NCBI GenBank assembly: GCA_034189135.1
Contig: JAXHVO010000070.1
Location: 30,122 to 94,121 of the forward strand
Length of the DNA stretch: 64,000 nucleotides
From: Thermodesulfobacteriota bacterium
GTDB lineage: Bacteria; Desulfobacterota; Desulfobacteria; Desulfobacterales; JAUWMJ01
Direction of reading: 5' to 3'
Below the pieces are notes generated by a model, which saw only the letters and a list, made by a program, of their open reading frames with translations, searched no databases and was not told the origin of the DNA. Below are positions 45,551 to 54,719 of this stretch, piece by piece. The position numbers and the translations under genes were made by a program. The number at the start of each line of letters is the position of its first letter. The stretch's first letter is position 1.

Positions 45551-46957
45551 ATGTTTGGGAAAAAAAATACATCATCTGAAAATATTTTGATTTTAGGACT
45601 GGGCGGAGTCGGGTTTTATCTGGCCAAACGACTGGTGCATGAAGGATACGCGATTACGGTGATAGAGTCGGATGGCAAGCTGATTCGCTATGCAGATGGC
45701 AATGTGGATGCCAGGTTGATTCAGGGGAATGCCATGAGCATCCAATGCTGGAAAGAAGTCGGTGCGGAAAGTATGGATTTTCTCATTGCGGTTACGGATA
45801 ATGACGCGGTGAATATGTTATCTTCAATGATTGCCGATCGCTTTGGAATTCAGCGCAAGATTGCCAGGGTTCGTTCCATGGAGTTTGGTAAAGAAAATTC
45901 TATTTTAACTGCCCGGGATTTAAAGATTGATTTGCTTATTCATCCGGAAGAGTTGGCCGCTCAAGAGATTGTGAGGATGATCAAGCGCACCGCAGGAAAT
46001 GAAATCATAGATATTGCCGAGGGGCAAATGCAGGTCATGGCGACCCGTATTCAGGAAAAATCTCCTTTGGCTTATAAAAAACTCAAAGAAATTTCTCAGA
46101 TATATCATGATTTGCCTTTCAGGCTAGTTGCCGTTGCTCGAGGAATCACCACCATTATCCCGGGCGGCGAGCATGAGATTTTGCCTCAAGATCAGGTTTT
46201 TATTATGGCCGCCAGCGAAGATCTGCCCCGGTTAATGGAAATGACAGGGGTCAAACAGCACCGTCGTCACCGGGTGATGATTTTAGGAGGCGGTTTGGTG
46301 GGAAGCCGTGTGGCTGAGCTGTTGGGGAAAACCGTTGAGGTGAAACTGATCGAAAAAGATGAAAAACGTGCCGAAGAATTATCCTTCATGCTAAAAGCCA
46401 CAGAGGTGCTGCATGGCGATGGGTCGGATGCCGGTGTCTTGGAAGCGGCAGGGCTTTTGGATATGGATACTTTTATTACCGCAACTGGAGAAAATGAAAC
46501 CAATATTATGAGTTGCCTGCTGGCGAAACATCTGATGAATACCCAGAATTCCGATTCGCAGGAAAAGCAGGGGAAAACAATTTCATTGGTTAATAAAGAG
46601 GCTTATCTGGTACTGGCCGCCACTACCGGATCGGATATCGCTTTGAACAAAAAAATACTGGCGGGAAACGAAATTCTAAAATTCATTCGCAGAGGAGAAA
46701 TGCTTTCCGTGGCCCACCTGCATGGATTTGATGCGGAAGTGGTTGAAATTGTTGCTGCACAACACTCTCCGATTACGCGCAAGCCCCTTTCCAAAGTGGC
46801 GCCTTCATTCTATGGAAAAATTATCGTGGGAAGTGTCTTTCGTGATGGCAAATGGCAAACCGCGGTGGGAGATACCCATATCCATGGGGGTGAACGGGTG
46901 ATTGCTGTCTGCACGTCGCTTCATTTAAAAGACGTGCGTAAATTATTCTTAGCCTAA
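45551..46957 (+). CDS. trkA: Trk potassium uptake regulator TrkA
   Basis: 468 aa from the ATG at 45551; an upstream TTG at 45491 adds 20 residues but these show no homology pattern. It holds two Rossmann NAD-binding RCK units, GLGGVGFYLAKRL (about 14) and ILGGGLVGSRVAELL (about 240), each followed by a TrkA-C domain (ITTIIPGGEHEILPQDQVFI). It is cytosolic and gates TrkH with NAD(H) or nucleotides. Its stop is only 4 nt from the stop of the convergent trkH. Confidence 0.93.
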   Translation: MFGKKNTSSENILILGLGGVGFYLAKRLVHEGYAITVIESDGKLIRYADGNVDARLIQGNAMSIQCWKEVGAESMDFLIAVTDNDAVNMLSSMIADRFGIQRKIARVRSMEFGKENSILTARDLKIDLLIHPEELAAQEIVRMIKRTAGNEIIDIAEGQMQVMATRIQEKSPLAYKKLKEISQIYHDLPFRLVAVARGITTIIPGGEHEILPQDQVFIMAASEDLPRLMEMTGVKQHRRHRVMILGGGLVGSRVAELLGKTVEVKLIEKDEKRAEELSFMLKATEVLHGDGSDAGVLEAAGLLDMDTFITATGENETNIMSCLLAKHLMNTQNSDSQEKQGKTISLVNKEAYLVLAATTGSDIALNKKILAGNEILKFIRRGEMLSVAHLHGFDAEVVEIVAAQHSPITRKPLSKVAPSFYGKIIVGSVFRDGKWQTAVGDTHIHGGERVIAVCTSLHLKDVRKLFLA

Positions 46958-46961
46958 GATG

Positions 46962-48419
46962 TTATTTCTTCCAAAATGAGGGGTAGAATATTACCAGCGC
47001 GGAAAACATTTCCACCCTGCCGACCAGCATATTCCAGGATAGGAACCACTTCCCCACATCAGAAATGTGGGCGTAATTTTCCGATGGTCCCACTGCCCCG
47101 AATCCCGGCCCGATATTCATCAGTGTGGCAATGACGGAACTCATGCCGGTAAGATAGTCCATATGATCTACCAGTACCATAAAACAACCCCCAGCCAGCA
47201 CCATGAATATGTTGACGATAAAATAACAGATGGCAAGGTCGACGATTGAAGAATCAACGGGGCGCCGGTTAAGACGGATGGACATCACGGACATGGGCTG
47301 CAAAAATATTTTCTTTACCGAGGCAACCATGTATTTGCATATGATGACGTAATGGACGACCTTGATGCCGCTGGTGGTTGAACCGGCGCAGGCTCCGATA
47401 AAACACACCGCGTAAAGAAACATCTGCGCGGCCTGGGGCCATTTTTCGTAATCGGCAGTGGTGAATCCGGTGGTGGTTAAAATAGACATCACCTGGAATG
47501 TTCCATATCTGATGGAATCCGCTAAGCTGCTGTAAGTTTGATCTTTGAATAAAATCCATGAAACCATGCCGCAAAAAAACAACAAAAAACCGACATACCA
47601 GCGAAATTCGGTGTTAATTTTGAATGCGTGCCAGTCTCCTTTCAACATTTGATAAAAAAGTACAAAGGTCATACCGCCTAAAAACATAAATAGAATAATT
47701 ATCCAGTCAAAATAAGCATTGTTATAAAACCCAACACTGGCATTATAGGGTGAATATCCTGAAGTGGAAACCGTTCCGAAAGAATGACACAGGGAATCAA
47801 AAAGAGACATTCCGCCCAGACATAATAAGAGTGTCTCTAACAGGTTCAACGCCAGATATATGCCCCACAGCCAGATCATGGTATCTTTGTTGCGGGGAAT
47901 GAATTTTTCCTTGGTAATCACCTGACCGGGACTCGATTCTGCACGAAATATACGAAGTCCCCCCATCCCGTGAGGAAGAAATATGACCGTTAAGGTTAAA
48001 AATCCCATACCGCCCAGCAAATGGGTCTCGCTTCGCCAAAACAAAAGTCCGTGGGGGACCGCTTCTATATCAGTGAGTATGGTTGCGCCGCTGGTGGTGT
48101 ACCCGGACATCATTTCAAAAAAAGCATCGGTAAAGGAAGGAATCGCTCCGTAGATCATAAAAGGCAGGCCGGAAACAGCTGAAATCAAAATCCATCCAAA
48201 GGCAACAATGAAAATACCGTCTTTTGTATTTAAATCGTGATTTTTGCGGAAAAACCACCAAAAAGGAAGTCCTATTGCAAAGATGATTATTGCGGAAATC
48301 AAAATAGAAAAGAGATCGCCATCATTATAATACAGGGAACATATTACCGGCAGAGACATTGAGCTGCCGGTAACCATCAATAAGGTTCCCAGAACATATG
48401 CGATTGAGGCAAAGTGCAT
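46962..48419 (-). CDS. trkH: Trk potassium transporter TrkH
   Basis: 485 aa, normal for TrkH, an inner-membrane potassium channel or transporter. The four selectivity-filter loops are seen in order: MSGYTTSGATIL, FGTVSTSGYSPY, STTGFTTADYE-like (LTTTGFTTADYEKWP) and MNIGPGFGAVGPSE. About ten membrane helices are predicted. It is convergent with trkA, so the two subunits come from separate promoters. Confidence 0.95.
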   Translation of the reverse strand: MHFASIAYVLGTLLMVTGSSMSLPVICSLYYNDGDLFSILISAIIIFAIGLPFWWFFRKNHDLNTKDGIFIVAFGWILISAVSGLPFMIYGAIPSFTDAFFEMMSGYTTSGATILTDIEAVPHGLLFWRSETHLLGGMGFLTLTVIFLPHGMGGLRIFRAESSPGQVITKEKFIPRNKDTMIWLWGIYLALNLLETLLLCLGGMSLFDSLCHSFGTVSTSGYSPYNASVGFYNNAYFDWIIILFMFLGGMTFVLFYQMLKGDWHAFKINTEFRWYVGFLLFFCGMVSWILFKDQTYSSLADSIRYGTFQVMSILTTTGFTTADYEKWPQAAQMFLYAVCFIGACAGSTTSGIKVVHYVIICKYMVASVKKIFLQPMSVMSIRLNRRPVDSSIVDLAICYFIVNIFMVLAGGCFMVLVDHMDYLTGMSSVIATLMNIGPGFGAVGPSENYAHISDVGKWFLSWNMLVGRVEMFSALVIFYPSFWKK

Positions 48420-48712
48420 GGGCGTTCAAATCTAAAAGAGTGGGAAAATAAATCCGCTTAAATAAACAATTAATTTAGCATATATAATAAAAAATTGAAA
48501 GTCCTTCAAATAAACGGGCCAGGATAAATACATTTTTAAATTCAAATTTCGGCACAGGGGAAACTTATTGTTTTGACTCACCTTAAAAATGAGTGTGATT
48601 CGGCTTTCCAATTGTTGAATGAAAACAGAGATTTTTCTCTATGCAATATATTCGGTTTAACATCACCTGAAATATGATAACAAAAGATTGGGATTTTTAT
48701 TTATATCTTTTA

Positions 48713-48741
48713 TTGACCTGAAGGATGATTTTTGCTAATCG
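48713..48741 (+). promoter_or_regulatory. Candidate promoter of the PilZ gene, in a 405-nt gap
   Basis: TTGACC (48713-48718), 17 nt, then TAATCG (48736-48741). If real, transcription would begin near 48748, which argues for the GTG start at 48825 and against a TTG at 48732. The gap 48420-48824 lies between divergent trkH and PilZ genes and is A/T-rich; no other structure was found. Confidence 0.35.
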
Positions 48742-48824
48742 TAATATCAAACATACCTTTCTTAAATTTTCCATATGAAGTTTCAATTTCTATACCTTCA
48801 AAAAAGAAAATAAGGGAGAACGCT

Positions 48825-49097
48825 GTGAAAATAAAAAAAGAATTAAGAAAGGAGCCAAGAAAACTTTTTGAAGGGCCTATTTTTTATGCCACTGAAGATC
48901 AGCTTTACGAGGGGGAAGTAAAAAATTACAGTATATCGGGTGTTTTTGTAAAAACCAATGATAATTTTTTTGTTGGGCAATGGCTTAATTTGGCCCTTCC
49001 GTTTTCAACAGAAAAAAACTCAAAGTGTTTAGGTGCGGTTGTCTGGAAAAATACAGAGGGCATTGGAGTAGAGCTAAAAATAGAAAAAAAATTATAA
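48825..49097 (+). CDS. Small PilZ-domain protein
   Basis: 90 aa from the GTG at 48825, with AAGGGAG at ideal spacing. The PilZ signature is complete: RKEPR (R8-x3-R12) and NYSISG (N34-x-S36-x2-G39), the cyclic-di-GMP-binding residues. The domain covers nearly the whole protein, so it acts as a stand-alone receptor or adaptor. A longer form from a TTG at 48732 is possible but less likely. It may respond to the GGDEF enzyme at 18995-20035. Confidence 0.85.
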   Translation: MKIKKELRKEPRKLFEGPIFYATEDQLYEGEVKNYSISGVFVKTNDNFFVGQWLNLALPFSTEKNSKCLGAVVWKNTEGIGVELKIEKKL

Positions 49098-49240
49098 ATA
49101 ATTAACAAGGCAGAACCGAAAAGACGGAGTTTCCTTTTTATCGAATCAGGTCATAAATACTCTTTTTTGCAAACTTGAGTCCTTATCTTTTATGGATTGT
49201 TTTAATAAAAATCGTTTTACATTGGGGGATGGAGTAATGG

Positions 49241-49262
49241 AAGATTGCAACTGTGCAATCTT
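49241..49262. promoter_or_regulatory. Perfect palindrome upstream of aapJ, candidate operator
   Basis: AAGATTGCA (49241-49249) and TGCAATCTT (49254-49262) form a perfect 9-bp inverted repeat around ACTG, ending 35 nt before the aapJ start. No T run follows. Candidate binding site for a dimeric regulator or a 5' leader hairpin. Confidence 0.55.
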
Positions 49263-49297
49263 TACGAACAAAACATTAAGCAAAAGGAGGAGAGAGC

Positions 49298-50317
49298 ATG
49301 AAAATGTTTAGATTGTGTGTGGTGATAGCTGTTGCTCTGGTTCTTGTTGGAGCAGGAACGGCTATGGCAGGAACCCTTGCTGATGTCCGGGCAAAAGGGT
49401 TTATCCAGGCCGGAGTAAACGGTGATCTGTTCGGTTTTGGGAAACCGGATGAAAAAGGAGTATGGCGGGGTCTTGATGTGGACACGGCCCGTGCCATTGC
49501 TGCTGCGGTATTTGGTGATGCGAATAAGGTAAGATACACTCCGCTGACAGCCAAAACACGTTTTACCGCTTTGCAGTCCGGTGAGATTGACGTGTTGACC
49601 CGTAATTGTACCCAGACTCTGGGACGCGATACTGCGTTGGGTCTCGATTTTTGCCAGGTCAACTATTACGACGGTCAGGGCTTTCTTGTCCCCAAGAAAC
49701 TGGGTGTAAAAAGTGCCAAGGAGCTTGATGGCGCGACAGTATGCGTTCTGCCGGGAACAACCACCGAGCTGAATGTGGCGGATTACTTCCGTGCAAACGG
49801 AATGAAGATGAAACCGGTGGTGATTGAAAACACGGCTGAGCTCGCCAAAGCTTTTTTTGCCGGACGTTGTGACTGCCTGACATCTGATGCTTCTCAATTG
49901 GCTGGTACCCGGGCAGTGGCCCCCAACCCCAAAGCCTATATTATTTTGCCTGAGATTATTTCCAAGGAGCCCCTTGCTCCTGCTGTTCGCCATGGTGACA
50001 ACCAGTGGAAAGATATTGTCAACTACTCTGTACTTGCCATGATCAATGCTGAGGAAATGGGCATTACATCCAAAAACGTGAAGAAAATGCTCAAAAGCAA
50101 AGACCCGAAGATTCAGCGCTTTTTGGGCGTTTCCCCCGGAAACGGAAAGGCCCTGGGGCTTGATGAAAAATACGCTTATAATATCATTAAGCAGGTGGGT
50201 AATTACGGTGAGATATTTGAGCGGAATGTGGGTGTAAAAACAAAGCTGGGTATTGAGCGTGGTCTGAACGCCCTGTGGACAAACGGTGGTTTAATGTATT
50301 CTCCTCCGTTTAAGTAA
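49298..50317 (+). CDS. aapJ: General L-amino acid ABC transporter, substrate-binding protein (AapJ-like)
   Basis: 339 aa with a signal peptide of about 23 residues (cut after GTAMA). The mature part starts GTLADVRAKGFIQAGVNGDLFGF and has GVWRGLDVDTARAIAAAVFGDANKVRYTPLTAKTRFTALQSGEID and LTRNCTQTLGRD, the AapJ/BztA pattern. It is periplasmic and delivers amino acids to the AapQM permease. AAAAGGAGGAG precedes the ATG. A perfect 14-bp hairpin follows before aapQ. Confidence 0.93.
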   Translation: MKMFRLCVVIAVALVLVGAGTAMAGTLADVRAKGFIQAGVNGDLFGFGKPDEKGVWRGLDVDTARAIAAAVFGDANKVRYTPLTAKTRFTALQSGEIDVLTRNCTQTLGRDTALGLDFCQVNYYDGQGFLVPKKLGVKSAKELDGATVCVLPGTTTELNVADYFRANGMKMKPVVIENTAELAKAFFAGRCDCLTSDASQLAGTRAVAPNPKAYIILPEIISKEPLAPAVRHGDNQWKDIVNYSVLAMINAEEMGITSKNVKKMLKSKDPKIQRFLGVSPGNGKALGLDEKYAYNIIKQVGNYGEIFERNVGVKTKLGIERGLNALWTNGGLMYSPPFK

Positions 50318-50328
50318 TCGACCTGATA

Positions 50329-50366
50329 AAGCCGATAAGCTCCCCAACATTCGAGCTTATCGGCTT
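50329..50366 (+). terminator. Hairpin between aapJ and aapQ
   Basis: AAGCCGATAAGCTC (50329-50342) pairs perfectly with GAGCTTATCGGCTT (50353-50366) around a 10-nt loop, 11 nt after the aapJ stop. No T run follows, so it is more likely an mRNA-stabilising or partial attenuating structure. It matches the position of hairpins behind both TRAP binding-protein genes. Confidence 0.65.
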
Positions 50367-50437
50367 AGTAATGTCACCATCTGTTTTACAATCCGCAAAT
50401 GACTTATCGGTATTGCAATTTTAATCAGAGATAAACG

Positions 50438-51634
50438 ATGCAAGAAATCGATACCCGCACCACAGCAGACAACATACCGGAAAAAGTCCCATTTTTCAAT
50501 GATCCTGCCAAGCGTTCCATTGTATTTCAGTTGAGCATGATGTTCATACTGGTGTTTATTGGGTATTATCTGTTATCAAACACAATGGCAAACCTTGAAA
50601 GACAGGCGATTGCAACCGGCCTGGGTTTTCTGGAAAAGGAATCCTCTTTTGAAATCGGTGAGTCGTTAATATCCTATTCGGCGGCAGATACCTATGCCCG
50701 CGCTCTTATCGTGGGGTTTATAAACACCCTAATTGTTTCATTTATCGGGATCATTCTCACCGTTATACTCGGTACGTTCATTGGGGTGGCCCGTCTGTCC
50801 ACCAACTGGCTGGTATCCAGACTGGCCATCATTTACATAGAGGTTTTCCAGAATATACCGGTGTTGTTGCAACTCTTTTTCTGGTATGCATTTTTTTATG
50901 AAATCCTTCCCTCCCCGCGGCAGGCTTTGAGCCCGGTTACCGGCCTTTTTCTAAGTAACCGCGGAATGGTTTTTGCCGTTCCGCAGTCGCATCCGGCCTA
51001 CAAATACATAGCGCTGGCTTTTTTAGCCGGTTGTGTCCTGGTTTATCTGCTGCGCCGGTGGGCAAGCAAAAGGCAGGAAAAAACCGGGAAGCTTTTTCCT
51101 GTATTACGTGTATCCATAGGAATTCTTATCGGACTTCCGGTGATTGTGTGGTGGCTGGCCGGCGCACCAACGGCGATGAATGTTCCTGTACTTGCGGGAT
51201 TTAATTTCAAAGGCGGCGTGAACATCAGCCCGGAATTTACCGCGCTATTGCTGGGCTTGGTTTTTTATACTGCCGCGTTTGTAGCGGAAGCGGTTCGTGC
51301 CGGAATACAATCGGTCAGTCACGGGCAAACGGAAGCCGCCATGTCCATGGGCCTTAAACCCGGTCAAATCTTAAACCTGGTCATATTACCCCAGGCTCTG
51401 CGGGTGATCATTCCGCCTCTGACCAGTCAGATGTTGAATCTCACTAAAAACAGTTCCCTGGCAGTTGCCATCGGGTATCCGGATTTTGTTTCTGTGGCCG
51501 GGACCACCATCAACCAGACCGGCCAGGCCATAGAAGGTATTGCAATGATGATGGTGGTGTATCTTTTTTTCAGCCTGAGCACCTCCGCATTTATGAACTG
51601 GTATAATAAAAAAGTGGCACTTGTGGAAAGATAG
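50438..51634 (+). CDS. aapQ: General L-amino acid ABC transporter, permease AapQ-like
   Basis: 398 aa with about eight membrane helices. The binding-protein-dependent permease signature EAVRAGIQSVSHGQTEAAMSMGLKPGQILNLVILPQALRVIIPP is present near the C-terminus, where it meets the ATPase. The N-terminal segment with ARALIVGFINTLIVSFIGIILT marks the start of the transmembrane domain. The Shine-Dalgarno is weak. aapM starts 25 nt after its stop. Confidence 0.93.
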   Translation: MQEIDTRTTADNIPEKVPFFNDPAKRSIVFQLSMMFILVFIGYYLLSNTMANLERQAIATGLGFLEKESSFEIGESLISYSAADTYARALIVGFINTLIVSFIGIILTVILGTFIGVARLSTNWLVSRLAIIYIEVFQNIPVLLQLFFWYAFFYEILPSPRQALSPVTGLFLSNRGMVFAVPQSHPAYKYIALAFLAGCVLVYLLRRWASKRQEKTGKLFPVLRVSIGILIGLPVIVWWLAGAPTAMNVPVLAGFNFKGGVNISPEFTALLLGLVFYTAAFVAEAVRAGIQSVSHGQTEAAMSMGLKPGQILNLVILPQALRVIIPPLTSQMLNLTKNSSLAVAIGYPDFVSVAGTTINQTGQAIEGIAMMMVVYLFFSLSTSAFMNWYNKKVALVER

Positions 51635-51659
51635 GGGCAAGTCGCATCACGGTTAGACA

Positions 51660-52748
51660 ATGGAAGAAACAGTTAATAATATAGAGACGGAAGATTTAAA
51701 ACCACCGGTCACCAGCGTGGGAGTCCTGGGATGGATAAAGGCAAATCTTTTCCATGGCTGGTTCAACTCAATCTTAACCATTGTGACCCTGTATTTTCTC
51801 TGGAAAGTTGTACCGTCTTTTATCCAATGGGCATTTATCGACAGTGTATGGACGACCACCGGAGCGGAATGTCATGAGGCAAGTGGGGCATGCTGGTCTA
51901 TCATCCCTGCAAACATTCGGTTCATTATATTCGGGTTCTTTCCCTATGAGTTGCAGTGGCGCCCTTTAGTGGCCATGATTCTACTGGTGGGGCTTCTGTA
52001 TTACAGCCAGAACCGAAACCACTGGAAAAAACCCCTGGCTTACGCGTGGATTATCGGTCTTTTAATCATGGGACTGTTGATGAAAGGTGGGCTGTTTGGA
52101 CTGACATCGGTAGAAAGCGATCAATGGGGGGGATTGCCGCTCACACTTCTTTTTTCTGTTTTCGGACTGACAGCCGCATATCCTTTAGGTGTCTTATTTG
52201 CCCTGGGTCGCCAATCCAAGATGCCTGCCATCAGGACGATTTGTATCGTTTATATCGAACTCATCCGTGGAGTGCCGTTGATAACCCTGCTGTTTATGTC
52301 CTCGGTGGTATTCCCGCTGTTTTTACCCGAAGGTATGACAATCAATATGATTGTCCGGGCGCAGGTGGCCATCATTTTATTTACCGCGGCTTATATTGCT
52401 GAAGTGGTTCGGGGCGGACTTCAGGGGATGAGCAAAGGGCAGTACGAGGCTGCAGAGTCTATCGGGCTGAATTATTACCAGACCATGCGGTTGGTGATAC
52501 TTCCCCAGGCGTTGAAAATAGTCATCCCGCCTACGGTCAGTCAGCTGATCTCCGCTTTCAAGGACACATCCCTGGTGGTCATTATTGGATTGTATGACCT
52601 GCTGAAGACCACACAATCCCGCCTCTCTGATCCGGAATGGATGGGATTTTCCTCAGAAGCTTATATTTTTATTGCCCTGATTTATTTTATATGTTGTTTT
52701 TTCATGTCAAATTACAGTCGCAAGCTGGAAAGAGACCTGTCCACCTAA
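51660..52748 (+). CDS. aapM: General L-amino acid ABC transporter, permease AapM-like
   Basis: 362 aa, the second permease of the Aap/Bzt family. It has the EAA loop EVVRGGLQGMSKGQYEAAESIGLNYYQTMRLVILPQALKIVIPP, and the family extension with GGLPLTLLFSVFGLTAAYPLGVLFALGR before the permease domain. It pairs with AapQ in the membrane. No Shine-Dalgarno is seen; the start is by homology. Confidence 0.93.
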   Translation: MEETVNNIETEDLKPPVTSVGVLGWIKANLFHGWFNSILTIVTLYFLWKVVPSFIQWAFIDSVWTTTGAECHEASGACWSIIPANIRFIIFGFFPYELQWRPLVAMILLVGLLYYSQNRNHWKKPLAYAWIIGLLIMGLLMKGGLFGLTSVESDQWGGLPLTLLFSVFGLTAAYPLGVLFALGRQSKMPAIRTICIVYIELIRGVPLITLLFMSSVVFPLFLPEGMTINMIVRAQVAIILFTAAYIAEVVRGGLQGMSKGQYEAAESIGLNYYQTMRLVILPQALKIVIPPTVSQLISAFKDTSLVVIIGLYDLLKTTQSRLSDPEWMGFSSEAYIFIALIYFICCFFMSNYSRKLERDLST

Positions 52749-52798
52749 GAGAGCATGAAATTGGCGTATAAGGTTTGATAACATCTGGAGAAAATTAC

Positions 52799-53575
52799 AT
52801 GAACGAAACATTATCAACAACTGCAGAACCCCAATTATTTGATGAAAAAATCATAGAAATCATCAAGATGCACAAGTGGTACGGCGATTTCCATGTGCTT
52901 CAAGGCATTGATTTAGACGTGGGTAAAGGGGAGCGAATCGTGATATGCGGGCCGTCGGGGTCGGGGAAATCGACTCTGATCCGTTGTATCAATCGCATAG
53001 AGGAGCATCAAAAAGGGCGTATTATTGTTGATGGCGTGGAGCTGACCAACAATATAAAAAATATTGAAAAGATACGAACAGAAGTCGGCATGGTTTTTCA
53101 GCATTTCAATCTTTTTCCCCACCTTACCATCGTTGACAACCTGACCCTGGGCCCCATCTGGGTTAGAAAAATACCTAGAGCCGAGGCAGAAGAAGAAGCC
53201 ATGCATTATCTGGAAAAGGTGCACATTGCCGAACAGGCAAAGAAATATCCGGGCCAACTTTCAGGCGGTCAGCAGCAACGCGTAGCCATTGCGCGCAGCC
53301 TTTGCATGAATCCGAAAGTCATGTTATTTGATGAACCGACTTCTGCTCTTGATCCCGAAATGATTTCTGAAGTGCTGGACGTTATGATTGAACTGGCACA
53401 AGAAGGAATGACCATGATTGTGGTGACTCACGAAATGGGGTTTGCCAAGAGCGTTGCCCACCGGGTGCTGTTCATGGATTTTGGTAAAATCGTAGAAGGA
53501 AATACGCCGAACGAATTTTTTGATAACCCCCAGCAAGATCGAACCAAGCTTTTCCTAAGCCAGATACTTCATTAA
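52799..53575 (+). CDS. aapP: General L-amino acid ABC transporter, ATPase AapP-like
   Basis: 258 aa from the ATG at 52799 (TCTGGAG upstream). Walker [10 protein letters not shown] is at residues 51-59; [16 protein letters not shown] is the signature; Walker B is [15 protein letters not shown]; the H-loop is VVTHEMGFA. This is the polar-amino-acid class of ABC ATPase. It closes the aapJQMP operon; gene order and sizes match the general amino acid permease of other Proteobacteria. Confidence 0.95.
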   Translation: MNETLSTTAEPQLFDEKIIEIIKMHKWYGDFHVLQGIDLDVGKGERIVICGPSGSGKSTLIRCINRIEEHQKGRIIVDGVELTNNIKNIEKIRTEVGMVFQHFNLFPHLTIVDNLTLGPIWVRKIPRAEAEEEAMHYLEKVHIAEQAKKYPGQLSGGQQQRVAIARSLCMNPKVMLFDEPTSALDPEMISEVLDVMIELAQEGMTMIVVTHEMGFAKSVAHRVLFMDFGKIVEGNTPNEFFDNPQQDRTKLFLSQILH

Positions 53576-53596
53576 AACGATTTAGGTTTTTTGTAA

Positions 53597-53625
53597 AAAG
53601 GCCGATACAGCATAAAGGGGCCTTT
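53597..53625 (+). terminator. Possible terminator of the aap operon
   Basis: AAAGGCC (53597-53603) pairs with GGCCTTT (53619-53625), 22 nt after the aapP stop. The T run (GTTTTT) comes eight nucleotides later than ideal, so efficiency is doubtful. Confidence 0.45.
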
Positions 53626-53838
53626 GGACTGTGTTTTTCATAAAAACCTTCAAGACTCCTGCATACAACTTCGTTGGTTTAATATTAATCGTTGCATAAA
53701 AAGCGATGGGATGTTGATTAGCGGTACTGCCGATGAATTATATTTTCTATCATATCAATGAGATATGGTTTAATATTTTATAGTAATATTCTATAAATAT
53801 GCTCTATTTTAGATGAAGAAACTGTCAGAGTGGATGAG

Positions 53839-53862
53839 CCTGCCTCAATCGGATTAGGCAGG
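53839..53862. promoter_or_regulatory. Palindrome upstream of the GYF/RDD gene
   Basis: CCTGCCT (53839-53845) and AGGCAGG (53856-53862) form an inverted repeat whose 24-nt whole is nearly palindromic (AATC/GATT inside). It lies 66 nt before the start at 53928, in the A/T-rich 352-nt gap 53576-53927, and could be an operator of the envelope block. Nothing else was found in the gap except the aap terminator. Confidence 0.4.
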
Positions 53863-53927
53863 AACTTGAATGCAATATAGTCAATTTTTTTGCCAGATCA
53901 TCAAATCTCATAAGTAAGGATGGTATC

Positions 53928-54704
53928 ATGAATTGGTATTACGCAGAAGGCAAACGCAAAATGGGTCCGATCAGCCAAGAAGAACTTAAATCGTTGTATA
54001 AAAATAAAAAAATTAACATGCAAACTCTGGTTTGGCGGCAGGGGATGAAAGACTGGGATGAGCTGGGTAATATTGTAAAGCACAAAGAAAACAGTGCTCA
54101 GCCATTGCAGAATACTGCGACTGCAGGCCAGGCGGTATGCTCTGAGTGCGGCAAAACATTCCCGGAAGATGAGATGATCAGTTTTGAGAACGCAAAAGTG
54201 TGTGCGGGCTGCAAGCCGGTGTTTGTTCAAAAGATCAAGGAAGGGATGAGTGTTGCCGGTATTATGGACTATGCTGGGTTCTGGATTCGATTCGGAGCGA
54301 TATTTATTGATGGAATTATTTTGTGGGTCGTCCAAATGCTTGTTTATGGCATATTTGGCGGTATAACTGCAGCAGTAGTGCCATCAATGTCAGGAAACTC
54401 TACCGATATGTCTTTTTTTATTTTTAGCCAGGTGATTATAACCCTTCTTTCTTTTGTGATAAGTGCGGCCTACGACATCTGGTTTGTGGGAAGGTTTGGG
54501 GCAACTCCCGGGAAAATGGCATGTAAAATTAAGATAGTTACCCCTGATGGCGGGAAAGTGAGTTATTCCCGGGCACTTGGACGATATTTTGCCAAGTGGA
54601 TCAGTTCAATGATTCTGGGAATCGGTTTTCTGATGGCTGCTTTTGATGATGAGAAACGGACCCTTCATGACCGGATTTGCGAAACCCGGGTGATAAGAAA
54701 ATAG
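53928..54704 (+). CDS. GYF_2 - zinc ribbon - RDD membrane protein
   Basis: 258 aa. Residues 2-55 form a GYF_2 domain (NWYYAEGKRKMGPISQEELKSLYKNKKI and VWRQGMKDWDELG). Residues 70-100 hold two CxxC pairs (CSECGK, CAGCKP), a zinc ribbon. Residues about 110-255 are an RDD domain (AGFWIRFGAIFIDGIILWVV; GATPGKMACKIKIVTPDG; TLHDRICETRVI) with three to four helices. AAGGAT precedes the ATG. First gene of the co-directional envelope block. Confidence 0.88.
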   Translation: MNWYYAEGKRKMGPISQEELKSLYKNKKINMQTLVWRQGMKDWDELGNIVKHKENSAQPLQNTATAGQAVCSECGKTFPEDEMISFENAKVCAGCKPVFVQKIKEGMSVAGIMDYAGFWIRFGAIFIDGIILWVVQMLVYGIFGGITAAVVPSMSGNSTDMSFFIFSQVIITLLSFVISAAYDIWFVGRFGATPGKMACKIKIVTPDGGKVSYSRALGRYFAKWISSMILGIGFLMAAFDDEKRTLHDRICETRVIRK

Positions 54705-54719
54705 CGTTAAGGGGTGGCT

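Noticed and set aside
49262..49993. Minus-strand frame of 243 aa opposite aapJ
   Set aside because: It lies wholly inside a well-supported gene, lacks any recognisable domain and has no ribosome binding site.
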